DNA of 64,000 nt from Asaia bogorensis (GTDB taxonomy: Bacteria; Pseudomonadota; Alphaproteobacteria; Reyranellales; Reyranellaceae). Positions 8,367 through 16,268 of this stretch are shown here, piece after piece. The position numbers and the translations under genes are program-made. Within the stretch, counting starts at the first letter, position 1; each line of letters starts with the position of its first letter. The notes beneath the pieces are model-generated. The model was not told the DNA's origin and did not search any database. It was given only the letters and a program-made list of their open reading frames with translations. The stretch covers positions 60,027 through 124,026 of the forward strand of contig CAMDCE010000006.1 in NCBI GenBank assembly GCA_945889625.1, given 5' to 3'.

Positions 8367-9380
8367 ATGGGATACAGAGTCGCTGTCGTCGGCGCGACCG
8401 GCAATGTCGGTCGCGAAATGCTGCAGGTCTTGGCCGAGAGAAACTTCCCGGCCGATGATGTCGTTGCATTGGCTTCCGCCCGGTCGGTCGGCAAGCAGAC
8501 GTCGTTCGGTGAGAACACCGTTTTGAAAGTCCAGGACCTCGCCAAGTTCGACTTCAAGGGCATCGACATCGTGTTGAGCTCGCCGGGCGCCAAGGTGTCG
8601 GCCGAGCACAGTCCGCGTGCGGTCAAGGCCGGCGCCGTGGTGATCGACAACACCTCGTACTGGCGCATGGATCCCGACGTGCCGCTGGTCGTGCCCGAGG
8701 TCAACGCCAAGGCGATCGCCGGCTACAAGGGCCGCGGCATCATCGCCAATCCCAACTGCTCGACCATCCAGATGGTGGTGGCGTTGAAGCCGATCCACGA
8801 GGCCGCCGGCATCAAGCGCGTCGTGGTGTCGACCTATCAGTCGACCTCCGGCGCCGGCAAAGAGGGCATGGACGAGCTGTTGAACCAGACCAAGAGCTTC
8901 TTCGTGAACCAGACACTCGATCCCAAGAAGTTCACCAAGAACATCTCCTTCAACGTCATTCCCCACATCGACGTCTTCATGGATGACGGCTCGACCAAGG
9001 AAGAATGGAAGATGGTTGTCGAGACCAAGAAGATCCTCGATCCCAGAATCAAGGTGCATGCCACCTGCGTGCGCGTGCCGACCTTCATTGGCCATGCCGA
9101 GGCGATCAACCTCGAACTCGAACGGCCGCTCGACGAGCACGAGGCGCGCCGCGTGCTGGCGGCGGCTCCCGGCATCCTGGTGGTCGACCGGCGCGAGGCG
9201 GGCGGCTACGTGACGCCGCAGGAGGTCACCGGCCAGGACGCCGTGTTCGTGAGCCGTGTGCGCACCGACCCGACAGTCGAGAACGGTCTCGCGCTCTGGG
9301 TGGTGAGCGACAATCTGCGCAAAGGCGCGGCATTGAACGCCGTCCAAATCGCGGAAGAGCTGATCAAGGGCTACATCTAG
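8367..9380 (+). CDS. asd: Aspartate-semialdehyde dehydrogenase
   Basis: 337 aa, the normal length for the family. It makes aspartate semialdehyde from aspartyl phosphate with NADPH, the branch point to lysine/diaminopimelate, threonine and methionine. The N-terminal VAVVGATGNVGREML is the nucleotide-binding loop. ANPNCSTIQ holds the catalytic C131, and STYQSTSGAGKEGM and the later HATCVRVP segment are typical of the enzyme. The ATG at 8367 starts directly at the conserved MGYRVAVVGA. It stands alone behind repeat copy A and is probably expressed from its own promoter. Confidence 0.96.
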   Translation: MGYRVAVVGATGNVGREMLQVLAERNFPADDVVALASARSVGKQTSFGENTVLKVQDLAKFDFKGIDIVLSSPGAKVSAEHSPRAVKAGAVVIDNTSYWRMDPDVPLVVPEVNAKAIAGYKGRGIIANPNCSTIQMVVALKPIHEAAGIKRVVVSTYQSTSGAGKEGMDELLNQTKSFFVNQTLDPKKFTKNISFNVIPHIDVFMDDGSTKEEWKMVVETKKILDPRIKVHATCVRVPTFIGHAEAINLELERPLDEHEARRVLAAAPGILVVDRREAGGYVTPQEVTGQDAVFVSRVRTDPTVENGLALWVVSDNLRKGAALNAVQIAEELIKGYI

Positions 9381-9437
9381 TATCTCTATTCGGTTTAGCG
9401 CCGATAAGTATTTAATTACAGATGCTTAACGACAATA

Positions 9438-9454
9438 TCTGATGTAATGTCAGA
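9438..9454. promoter_or_regulatory. Short dyad before the TPR-glycosyltransferase start
   Basis: TCTGA (9438-9442) and TCAGA (9450-9454) form an inverted repeat with a 7-bp spacer in an unusually AT-rich gap (9381-9457), ending 3 bp before the GTG start. It could be an operator or a small hairpin that masks translation initiation. The arms are short, so this is only suggestive. Confidence 0.3.
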
Positions 9455-9457
9455 GAT

Positions 9458-10891
9458 GTGAACGACTCGCCGTCGATCCATCCCCTGAGGCCCGAGTCGC
9501 AGAGCGCGCCGACGCCGCTGTTTGCCAACGAGGCCGAGAGCTTCGTCCAGCAGCTGCGGCTGGCCGCTCAGGCCCATCGCGCGGGACGTTTCGACGAGGC
9601 GATACAATCTTATCTGCGTCTGCTGGCGGTGCGTCCCTACCACGCCGAACTGCACAATAATCTCGGCGTGGCGCTCCGCCTGGTCGGCAAGCTCGAAGCG
9701 TCCGTGGCGCATCACCGCCTGTCGCTAGCCTCCGATCCCGGCAATCCGGCGCTGCATTCCAATCTCGGCAATGCGCTGCGCGCCGCCAACCGGCTCGACG
9801 AGGCGGTGAAGCATCACTTCCAGTCGATCGCTCTCAATCGCGACTATGGCGAGGGCTTTTTCAATCTGGCGCTCTGCCTGCGCGATCTCGGCCGGCTCGA
9901 CGAAGCCGTCGGCTGCTTCGGCCGTGCGCTGGCGCTCAATCCCGACAACCGGCGGGCCCGCACCGAACTTGCGGTTGCGCTGCTGATGCGCGGCGAGCTC
10001 GAGCAGGGCTTCGCTGCCTACGAGGCGCGCAAGCGCTTGCCCGAGACGCCAACGCCGGAGTTCGCCCGGCCGGCCTGGGACGGAGGGCCAATCGGCGGCA
10101 TGCGTCTTCTGCTCTATCCCGAGCAGGGCTTGAGCGACGTGCTGCTGTTCTTGCGCTTCGCCCGTGAGCTGAAGCGCCGCGGTGCGGTGATTCTGGTACT
10201 CTGTCAGGCGCCGCTCAAGGATCTGCTCGCCACGGTCGACTACATTGACGGCGTCGTGGCCGAAGGCGAGAAGCTGCCGGAATTCGATCTGCATGCCTCG
10301 ATGGTGTCGTTGCCTCATCTGTGCCGCGCCGATTTCGCCGCCGCGTCCGCCGAGCCGCCTTATCTGACAGCGCCGGCCGACAGCAGCCGCATCAAGCTCG
10401 GCCGGTTGGAGAAGGCCAAACTGCGCATAGGCATCTACTGGGCCGCCATGCCGGGCCAGCCGCTGGACCGCCAGCGCTCGGCGCCCTTCGCGCATTTCCT
10501 GGCGCTGGCCGGCGATCCCGAGCTGCTGGTGTTCAGCCTGCAGGGTGGTGCGGGCCAGAGGGACATCCAACAGTTCGGGGCCGGCGGGCTGGTGCATGAT
10601 GTCGGCCGCGGCATCTTCGATTTTGCCGAAGCGGCGACTGCGCTGTCGCAGCTCGATCTGCTGATCTCGATCGACGCTCCGGTCGCCCATCTCGCCGCGG
10701 CCATGGGAATCAAAACCTGGGTCCTACTGCCGTCGACCGCCGATTGGCGCTGGCAGCTTGGTGGCACGCGGGCGCCCTGGTACCCGACGACGCGACTGTT
10801 TCGCCAGCAAAGGTCGGGCGATTGGGACGGCGTGTTCGCCGCCGTCCGCGATCAGCTCGACAAGCTCAAGGCCGGCTCCCTCATCGTCTGA
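9458..10891 (+). CDS. TPR protein with C-terminal heptosyltransferase-like (GT9-like) domain
   Basis: 477 aa from a GTG start. Residues ~25-190 hold tandem TPRs (for example AHRAGRFDEAIQSYLRLLAVRP, ALRLVGKLEASVAHH, ALRAANRLDEAVKHH). From about 210 the sequence resembles a GT-B fold, ending with LLISIDAPVAHLAAAMGIKTW, which matches the nucleotide-sugar region of ADP-heptose:LPS transferases. TPR-GT proteins of this kind may glycosylate proteins or cell-surface molecules, but the acceptor is unknown. The 3' end overlaps the convergent transferase gene by 11 bp. No ribosome-binding site is obvious. Confidence 0.75.
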   Translation: MNDSPSIHPLRPESQSAPTPLFANEAESFVQQLRLAAQAHRAGRFDEAIQSYLRLLAVRPYHAELHNNLGVALRLVGKLEASVAHHRLSLASDPGNPALHSNLGNALRAANRLDEAVKHHFQSIALNRDYGEGFFNLALCLRDLGRLDEAVGCFGRALALNPDNRRARTELAVALLMRGELEQGFAAYEARKRLPETPTPEFARPAWDGGPIGGMRLLLYPEQGLSDVLLFLRFARELKRRGAVILVLCQAPLKDLLATVDYIDGVVAEGEKLPEFDLHASMVSLPHLCRADFAAASAEPPYLTAPADSSRIKLGRLEKAKLRIGIYWAAMPGQPLDRQRSAPFAHFLALAGDPELLVFSLQGGAGQRDIQQFGAGGLVHDVGRGIFDFAEAATALSQLDLLISIDAPVAHLAAAMGIKTWVLLPSTADWRWQLGGTRAPWYPTTRLFRQQRSGDWDGVFAAVRDQLDKLKAGSLIV

Positions 10892-11483
10892 TCAAAAAGG
10901 CGCGCAGATCGTCGGCGGTGTCGATGTCGTCCAGCGTCTCGGCCAGACCGACCTGGACTGTCGCGGCGATGTTGCGCAGTGTGTCGGCAAGCGCATGGCG
11001 CGACGACCAACGCACGTCGGCAAACAGATCGGCCGGCAAGGGCCGCCGGCGTCGCGCACCGATCAGCCAGAAGCCGCCGTCGCTCGCCGGGCCAAACACC
11101 AGCTCGTTCTCGGCGAGCAGGCGAAAGGCCTGCGCGATGGACGAGGGCCGCATCGCCGGAATGTCACTGCCGACCAGCACGACCGGCCCCGGCGGTAGGA
11201 TCCGGAACGGCTTCAGCATGCGCCGCCCAAGGTCGCCCGGTCCTTGCGGCTGCACGCTGAGGCGTCGTCCGCGCGCGTGCCATGCCGGATGGCGCAGGGC
11301 CGTATCGGGCGTGACAAAAAGCCAGACGTACCAGCCGGCGCGGTTGGTCATGCGAGACAGCAGATCCGCGAGCATCGCGCGATAGAACCGAGCCGCCTCG
11401 AGCGTTCCGATATCGTGCGCCAGCCGCCGTTTTACCCGGCCGGGCTGCGGCGCGCGGGCAAGGATCACGAGGTGGCGAGTCAT
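10881..11483 (-). CDS. Transferase 1, rSAM/selenodomain-associated (CofC-like nucleotidyl/glycosyltransferase)
   Basis: 200 aa. HLVILARAPQPGRVKRRLA near the N terminus, PGPVVLVGSDIPAM in the middle and LVFGPASDGGFWLIGARR are hallmarks of the TIGR04282/DUF2064 family, a CofC-like nucleotidyltransferase fold also called arsenosugar biosynthesis glycosyltransferase. It is the last gene of a three-gene minus-strand cassette. Its ATG overlaps the stop of the upstream transferase gene by 4 bp. The reaction is not known here: no arsM or arsS-type gene lies in the window, so an arsenosugar role is not supported by context. Confidence 0.85.
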   Translation of the reverse strand: MTRHLVILARAPQPGRVKRRLAHDIGTLEAARFYRAMLADLLSRMTNRAGWYVWLFVTPDTALRHPAWHARGRRLSVQPQGPGDLGRRMLKPFRILPPGPVVLVGSDIPAMRPSSIAQAFRLLAENELVFGPASDGGFWLIGARRRRPLPADLFADVRWSSRHALADTLRNIAATVQVGLAETLDDIDTADDLRAFLIRR

Positions 11484-12157
11484 CTATGGTAAAGACGGGC
11501 GATACGGTGCGGCGGCACGCCGGCGAAATAGAGCGCAAGGCAGGAAAGATTGCGTGTCGGCCGTGCGAGCCAGCCGTCGCGCTCGTATCGCGCCACCGAG
11601 GTGATGGCGCAGGCATCGAGGGGCACGAGATTGCGCCGGCCGACGCGCCGCACGAGATCGACATCTTCCATCAGCGGCAGCGACCCGAAGCCGCCGAGCA
11701 GTCGATAGAAGCGGCGCGCAATCAGCAGGCCTTGATCGCCATAGGGCAGGCCGAACGTGTTGCAGCGCCAGCGCGCCAGCCGCTCGATGCGCCGGGCACG
11801 AGTGTCGGAAGAGTCGAGGCGGAGGCGAAAATATCCGGCCTTCGTTGCGTTCAGGGGCTCGGAGGTGAAGCGGTCAAGGGCTTCGACCCAACCCTCGCCC
11901 GGTACAGTGTCGGCATGAAGGAAGAGAACCCACGGTGCGTTTCCAGCCTCGCTCCCGGCGGCAAGCTGGCCGCCGCGTCCAGGTGCCGTGACGAGGACGG
12001 TGGCGCCGTTCGCAGCGGCAATGGCAGCGGTGTCGTCTCGCGATCCGCCATCGCAGACGGTGATTGTCGCGGGATTGGCCTGCCGTACCACTGACAAAGT
12101 GCGGGAAAGCGTGGCGGCGGCGTCGAGCGTCGGGATCACGACGTCGAGCGCGGGCAT
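11480..12157 (-). CDS. Transferase 2, rSAM/selenodomain-associated (family 2 glycosyltransferase)
   Basis: 225 aa, GT-A fold of the TIGR04283 family. The N terminus is DVVIPTLDAAATLSRTL; VCDGGSRDDTAAIAAANGA gives the nucleotide-sugar Asp; LFLHADTVPGEGW is the DXD-like motif; GLPYGDQGLLIARRFY and LPLMEDVDLVRR follow. The ATG at 12157 is preferred over longer in-frame extensions because it begins exactly at the conserved N terminus and overlaps the upstream stop as TGATG. It is coupled to its neighbours on both sides, so the three products are probably made in step. Confidence 0.87.
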   Translation of the reverse strand: MPALDVVIPTLDAAATLSRTLSVVRQANPATITVCDGGSRDDTAAIAAANGATVLVTAPGRGGQLAAGSEAGNAPWVLFLHADTVPGEGWVEALDRFTSEPLNATKAGYFRLRLDSSDTRARRIERLARWRCNTFGLPYGDQGLLIARRFYRLLGGFGSLPLMEDVDLVRRVGRRNLVPLDACAITSVARYERDGWLARPTRNLSCLALYFAGVPPHRIARLYHR

Positions 12158-13095
12158 CACTGACTGCAGGCGGCGCCGCCCAGGACGCAGAACTTGGCGC
12201 AATGCGGATGATTGAGCCGCACGGCGCCGCGCGCCTCGGCGAGGGTCTCGCCAAGCTCGAACTGCGAATCGTACGGCAGCAGTGTGCAGGCGACGACAGC
12301 CGGCCGCGCGGCGTCCTTGCGCTTGATCACCATGCGCGACGAAGCGCACATTACGCTGTCGGGAGATTTCTTCAGGATGCCCCAGCAGGAGACTGTGATT
12401 TCCGGCACATCGACCGTGGGGTCCATCTCCGGAAACAGCACCAGCTCCATCGGGCTTGTTGCGTCGACGAGGGCGCCGAGCTCGGCGAACAGCCGCGCGT
12501 AGCCCGCGCGCACCTCCCCCTCGGACTCGTCGGAGAACCGGCGGCCAGCGACATGGAGGCTGAAGCCGTTGGCGGCAAGCCACGCCACGCCATCCAGTGT
12601 CGGCTTCCAGCTTCGCGTGCCCCGTTCGGCTTCGTGCAACGCCTGTGCGTAATGGTCGATCGATACACGAATCGTAAGGTTGGCGCCGTGGCGCGCATAC
12701 AGGGCGAGCAATGCGGGCTTCATCTTGTGCATCGGTTTCATGGCGTTGGTGAGCACCATCGCCTTGAAGCCTCGCGACAAGACGTCCTCCAGCATCCGGG
12801 GCAGGTCGGGATTCATGAACGGCTCGCCGCCGGTGAAGCCGATCAGCATGGTGCCCAGCCCCTCGCGCTCGATTTCATCGAGATAGGCCGTCACCTCGGC
12901 CGCCGTCAGATAGGCCAGCCGATCGTTGAGCGGCGAGGATTCGATATAGCAGTTGCGGCACGTGAGATTGCAGAGCGTGCCGGTGTTGAACCACAGGGTC
13001 GCGAGCGATTTCAGCGCCACCTGCGCACGTCGTTCGCCCTTGGCGGTAACCAGCGCGTCCTTGAATTTCGCAGGATCGAGTTGGAGCGACGTCAT
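12157..13095 (-). CDS. Radical SAM protein heading a transferase cassette
   Basis: 312 aa. The SAM-cluster motif is C42-X3-C46-X2-C49 (TLCNLTCRNCYIESSP), followed by GFTGGEPF (GGEP 89-92) for SAM binding. Six more cysteines lie in the C-terminal third (C237, C250, C270, C299, C303, C310; the last three in HCAKFCVLGGAAC), enough for an auxiliary Fe-S cluster. The sequence around the first motif does not look like ArsS, the usual partner of the two downstream transferases. It is transcribed first, 79 bp from a divergent RutE-like gene. The substrate is unknown. Confidence 0.85.
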   Translation of the reverse strand: MTSLQLDPAKFKDALVTAKGERRAQVALKSLATLWFNTGTLCNLTCRNCYIESSPLNDRLAYLTAAEVTAYLDEIEREGLGTMLIGFTGGEPFMNPDLPRMLEDVLSRGFKAMVLTNAMKPMHKMKPALLALYARHGANLTIRVSIDHYAQALHEAERGTRSWKPTLDGVAWLAANGFSLHVAGRRFSDESEGEVRAGYARLFAELGALVDATSPMELVLFPEMDPTVDVPEITVSCWGILKKSPDSVMCASSRMVIKRKDAARPAVVACTLLPYDSQFELGETLAEARGAVRLNHPHCAKFCVLGGAACSQ

Positions 13096-13174
13096 CGCGG
13101 CAGGTTAGCACAGCCGCGGCTCGACCGCGCCAGAGAGCTTCGATACGGTTCCTTCAAGGACAAGGGGAACCACG

Positions 13175-13765
13175 ATGCTCGACGGCCAATCGCTCGACAA
13201 GATCCTACGCAACGCGCGCACCCACAACGGCTTCCAGGACAGGCCGGTCACCGACGATCAACTTCGCGCGATCTACGAGATCATGAAATGGGGGCCGACC
13301 TCGGCCAATTCGCAGCCCGCCCGCATTGTTTTCATCCGCACCAAGGAGGGCAAGGACAAGCTTCGGCCTGCGCTGAGCGCCGGCAACACGGCCAAGACCA
13401 TGTCGGCACCGGTGACGGCGATAGTGGCCTACGACACGCGCTTCTACGAACATCTGCCCAGGACCTTTCCGCACGACCAGTCGGCGCAGAGCTGGTTCAG
13501 CGGGCAGGGCAAGGAGGAGGTCGCCTTCCTGACCGCCTTCCGCAATGGGACCTTGCAGGGCGCCTACCTGATTATCGCCGCACGTTCGTTGGGTCTCGAC
13601 GTCGGCGCCATGAGCGGCTTCACCAATGCCATCGTCGACCAGGCGTTCTTCCCGGACGGCCGCTTCAAGTCGAACTTCCTGTGCAACATCGGCTACGGCG
13701 ATCCGTCGAAACTGTTCAACCGCAGCCCGCGGCTGTCGTTCGAGGATGCCTGCACGCTCGCCTGA
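13175..13765 (+). CDS. RutE-like malonic semialdehyde reductase / nitroreductase family
   Basis: 196 aa. [18 protein letters not shown] and [18 protein letters not shown] closely follow the E. coli RutE pattern, an FMN-dependent NAD(P)H reductase of the nitroreductase fold that reduces malonic semialdehyde to 3-hydroxypropionate in pyrimidine breakdown. [16 protein letters not shown] and [16 protein letters not shown] are further family blocks. No other rut gene is present, so it may act on another semialdehyde or nitro compound. AAGGGG lies upstream of the ATG. It diverges from the radical SAM cassette. Confidence 0.85.
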   Translation: MLDGQSLDKILRNARTHNGFQDRPVTDDQLRAIYEIMKWGPTSANSQPARIVFIRTKEGKDKLRPALSAGNTAKTMSAPVTAIVAYDTRFYEHLPRTFPHDQSAQSWFSGQGKEEVAFLTAFRNGTLQGAYLIIAARSLGLDVGAMSGFTNAIVDQAFFPDGRFKSNFLCNIGYGDPSKLFNRSPRLSFEDACTLA

Positions 13766-13767
13766 GG

Positions 13768-14463
13768 CTATTGCCCGAGCAGCTGTCCGATCTCGCGCCA
13801 GGGCAGCGGCAGGAGCGACACCAGCGCCACCACTCCGAAGGCCAGGATGATGGCGCCGGCGGTACGGTTCAGCCACAGCAGACCGGTACCGGTGAAGCGC
13901 GCGCGGAGCGCCACCGCCGTCGAGCCGAGGATCGTCCACCACGCCAGCGCGCCGCAGAACACGCCCGCCACCAGAAGCGCGGCATCGGGCAGGCTGCTGC
14001 CGACGCCTGCGAGATTGCGGCCGGCGAAGGCGGCACCAAACGCCATCACCGTCAGCGGATTGAACACGGTGATGAAAAAACTCGAGCTGGTGTAGTGGAG
14101 ATGCGTCGCCACCCTGTGCTCACGGTCGTCGGCCACCGGGTCGCCGACGGTGCGCGGGCGATGGCGCATCGTCGTCCAGCCCATGATCACCAGCACGGTG
14201 CCGCCGATGCCGCGCAGCCAAGCCTCGTGCCGCTCCACGAACTGCTCGACGAAGGACAGGCCGAAGGCCGCCACGGCGCCGAACACCGCGTCGCCCAGCG
14301 CGGCGCCCACGCCCGTGAGATAGCCCGCCACGGCGCCGACCGTTATCGCGCGACGGATCAGGAGAGCGGCCGCCGGTCCGACCGGAACCGCGATCATGAA
14401 GCCGATGACCGCGCCCTCGATCGCCAGCGCTATCGGATTGAAGGCGAACCCGGGAACGGTCAT
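13768..14463 (-). CDS. LysE/RhtB family amino-acid exporter
   Basis: 231 aa with five to six hydrophobic segments. The N-terminal block AIEGAVIGFMIAVPVGPAAALLIRRAI is the conserved LysE-family region (GxxxGPAxxL-like), and SSSFFITVFNPLTVMAFGAAF carries the NP motif of the central helix. The family exports amino acids or derivatives from the cytoplasm. The ATG at 14463 is used because upstream in-frame sequence is Arg/Ser-rich and overlaps the neighbouring pdxY frame. It ends 2 bp from the convergent RutE-like gene and lies 7 bp downstream of pdxY. The substrate is unknown. Confidence 0.85.
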   Translation of the reverse strand: MTVPGFAFNPIALAIEGAVIGFMIAVPVGPAAALLIRRAITVGAVAGYLTGVGAALGDAVFGAVAAFGLSFVEQFVERHEAWLRGIGGTVLVIMGWTTMRHRPRTVGDPVADDREHRVATHLHYTSSSFFITVFNPLTVMAFGAAFAGRNLAGVGSSLPDAALLVAGVFCGALAWWTILGSTAVALRARFTGTGLLWLNRTAGAIILAFGVVALVSLLPLPWREIGQLLGQ

Positions 14464-14470
14464 TGCCGCG

Positions 14471-15322
14471 CTAGAGCTTCTCGGCGATGAAGCGGCGCGG
14501 CGGCTCGACCAGCCGATCCTGCGCCGCCACCAGCTGCAGCTCGCGCTCGCCGAGCGCGCGGGTGGTTTCCAGCACGGCGTAGATCGAGGAGGCCGCCTTG
14601 CCGAGTGCGGCGGCGACGTCACCGCCCTCCAGCCAGTGCGCTGTGAACAGCGCCGCCACGGTGTCGCCCGTGCCGTTGGGCATGATCTTGAAGCCGATCA
14701 GCGGCGTCGTGATCCGCCACGCCGTCTCGCGGCTCACTGCCACCATCTCGATCTGGTCGTCGGGCGCATCGCCGCGGCGCAGGCTGGTGATCAGGACCAG
14801 CCGCGGTCCGTTCAGCAGGCAGCGCGCCGCCGCGAGTGCCTCGGCCATGGTCGTGATTTTGCGGTCGGTCAGGAGCTCCAGCTCGAAATGATTGGGGGTG
14901 ATCAGGTCGGCCGCCGGGATGGCGCGATCGCGGAAAAAGACGTCGATGCCCGGTTTGACGTAGAGGCCGGTATCGATGTCGCCCAGCACGGGATCGCAGC
15001 ACCACACGGCCTTGGGGTTGGCGGCCCGCACCTTCCGGGCGGTGTCGAGCACCACGTCGGCCAGGGCGGCGTCGCCGACATAGCCGGTCAGCAGGGCGTC
15101 GCAGCGCGCCAGCACGCCCAGCGCCTCGATGCCGTGAATGATATCGGCGACCTGATCGGCAGGTGCCGTGCGTCCACGCCAGGCGCCATATCCCGTGTGG
15201 TTGGAGAATTCCACCGTGTTCACCGCCCAGACCTCATGGCCCAATCGTTGCAGGGGAAAAGTTGCTGCCCGATTGCCGACGTAGCCGTAGGCGACATGGC
15301 TCTGAAGCGAAAGAAAGCGCAT
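14471..15322 (-). CDS. pdxY: Pyridoxal kinase PdxY
   Basis: 283 aa. It phosphorylates pyridoxal to pyridoxal 5'-phosphate in the B6 salvage pathway. LSLQSHVAYGYVGNRAATFPLQRLG is the family N terminus. DPVLGDIDTGLYV, TPNHFELELLT and the ATP/anion-hole motif PNGTGDTVAALF with the catalytic Asp are present. The ATG at 15322 is chosen because the protein then starts at the conserved MRFLSLQSHVAYG; a longer frame to 15400 would overlap the divergent lyase gene and adds nonconserved sequence. The LysE-type exporter follows on the same strand. Confidence 0.93.
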   Translation of the reverse strand: MRFLSLQSHVAYGYVGNRAATFPLQRLGHEVWAVNTVEFSNHTGYGAWRGRTAPADQVADIIHGIEALGVLARCDALLTGYVGDAALADVVLDTARKVRAANPKAVWCCDPVLGDIDTGLYVKPGIDVFFRDRAIPAADLITPNHFELELLTDRKITTMAEALAAARCLLNGPRLVLITSLRRGDAPDDQIEMVAVSRETAWRITTPLIGFKIMPNGTGDTVAALFTAHWLEGGDVAAALGKAASSIYAVLETTRALGERELQLVAAQDRLVEPPRRFIAEKL

Positions 15323-15389
15323 GGCCGAAGCCACCTTGCCACAAGGAAGCTCCTCATTATAGTCCGCCGCGTTTCTGGGGAGCCTTGAG

Positions 15390-16268
15390 ATGTCGAACAA
15401 AGTCCGTCCGCGACGTAGCGTGCTCTATATGCCGGGCGCAAATACGCGCGCCCTGGACAAGGCGCGGACCCTGCCGGCCGATGCCCTGATCTTCGACCTC
15501 GAGGATGCCGTCGCCCCCGACGCCAAGCAGGCGGCGCGTGACAACGTCGTGGCGGCGGCCAGGAGCAAGGGCTACGGCAAGCGCGAGATCGCCATCCGCT
15601 GCAACGGGCTTGGCACCCCATGGGGCAAAACGGATGTGGCGGCCATCGCCACCTCCGGTGCCGACGCCATCCTGGTGCCCAAGGTCGAAAGCGCGGCTGA
15701 CGTCGCCAGCATCGTGGCGCTGCTCGCTGCCGCGGGCGCGCCTCAGTCGATGGCGGTGTGGGCGATGATGGAGACGCCCAAGGGCATCCTGCGCGCCGAG
15801 GAGATCGCCGGCGCTCATCCTCGCCTGCAGCTCTTCGTCATGGGCACCAACGACCTGGTGAAGGACATGCGTGCGCGTCACACTCCGATGCGCCTGCCGA
15901 TGGTCACCGCGCTCGGCCTCGGCATGCTGGCCGCCCGCGCCCACGGCCTCACTATCCTCGACGGCGTCTATAACGACATCCAGGATCTCGCGGGCTTCAA
16001 GGCGATCTGCCAGCAGGGGCTGGAGATGGGCTTCGACGGCAAGACGCTGATCCATCCCAGCCAGGTCGAACCGTGCAACGAGGTCTTCGCGCCGTCGACG
16101 GCCGAGCTCGAGTTGGCCGGCAAGATCGTCGTCGCTTTCAAGACCGCGCAGGCCGAAGGCAAGGGCGTGGTCACGGTCGATGGCCGCATGATCGAGAACC
16201 TGCATGTCGAACAGGCCGAACGCGCGCTGGCGCTCGCTGCCGCGATCAGGGAGCTTCAAGCTGCATGA
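15390..16268 (+). CDS. mcl1: HpcH/HpaI family L-malyl-CoA/beta-methylmalyl-CoA lyase
   Basis: 292 aa CitE-like TIM barrel. RRSVLYMPGANTRALDKA, DALIFDLEDAVAPDAKQ (acidic Mg2+ ligands), AIRCNGLGTPWG and MMETPKGIL are characteristic. In the ethylmalonyl-CoA pathway Mcl1 splits beta-methylmalyl-CoA into glyoxylate and propionyl-CoA and handles malyl-CoA. The assignment rests on the family and on the directly overlapping mesaconyl-CoA-hydratase-like gene; other CitE-like lyases are possible. The stop overlaps the next ATG (ATGA). Confidence 0.83.
   Translation: MSNKVRPRRSVLYMPGANTRALDKARTLPADALIFDLEDAVAPDAKQAARDNVVAAARSKGYGKREIAIRCNGLGTPWGKTDVAAIATSGADAILVPKVESAADVASIVALLAAAGAPQSMAVWAMMETPKGILRAEEIAGAHPRLQLFVMGTNDLVKDMRARHTPMRLPMVTALGLGMLAARAHGLTILDGVYNDIQDLAGFKAICQQGLEMGFDGKTLIHPSQVEPCNEVFAPSTAELELAGKIVVAFKTAQAEGKGVVTVDGRMIENLHVEQAERALALAAAIRELQAA

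Noticed and set aside
10881-13095. Selenocysteine or arsenosugar operon
   Set aside because: The transferase family names invite this, but no in-frame TGA at a key position, no ArsS-type core and no arsM gene was seen.
12064-14490. 808-codon plus-strand frame spanning radical SAM, RutE-like and LysE genes
   Set aside because: It crosses three well-supported genes in other frames and shows Arg/Gln/His-rich noise with no motif.
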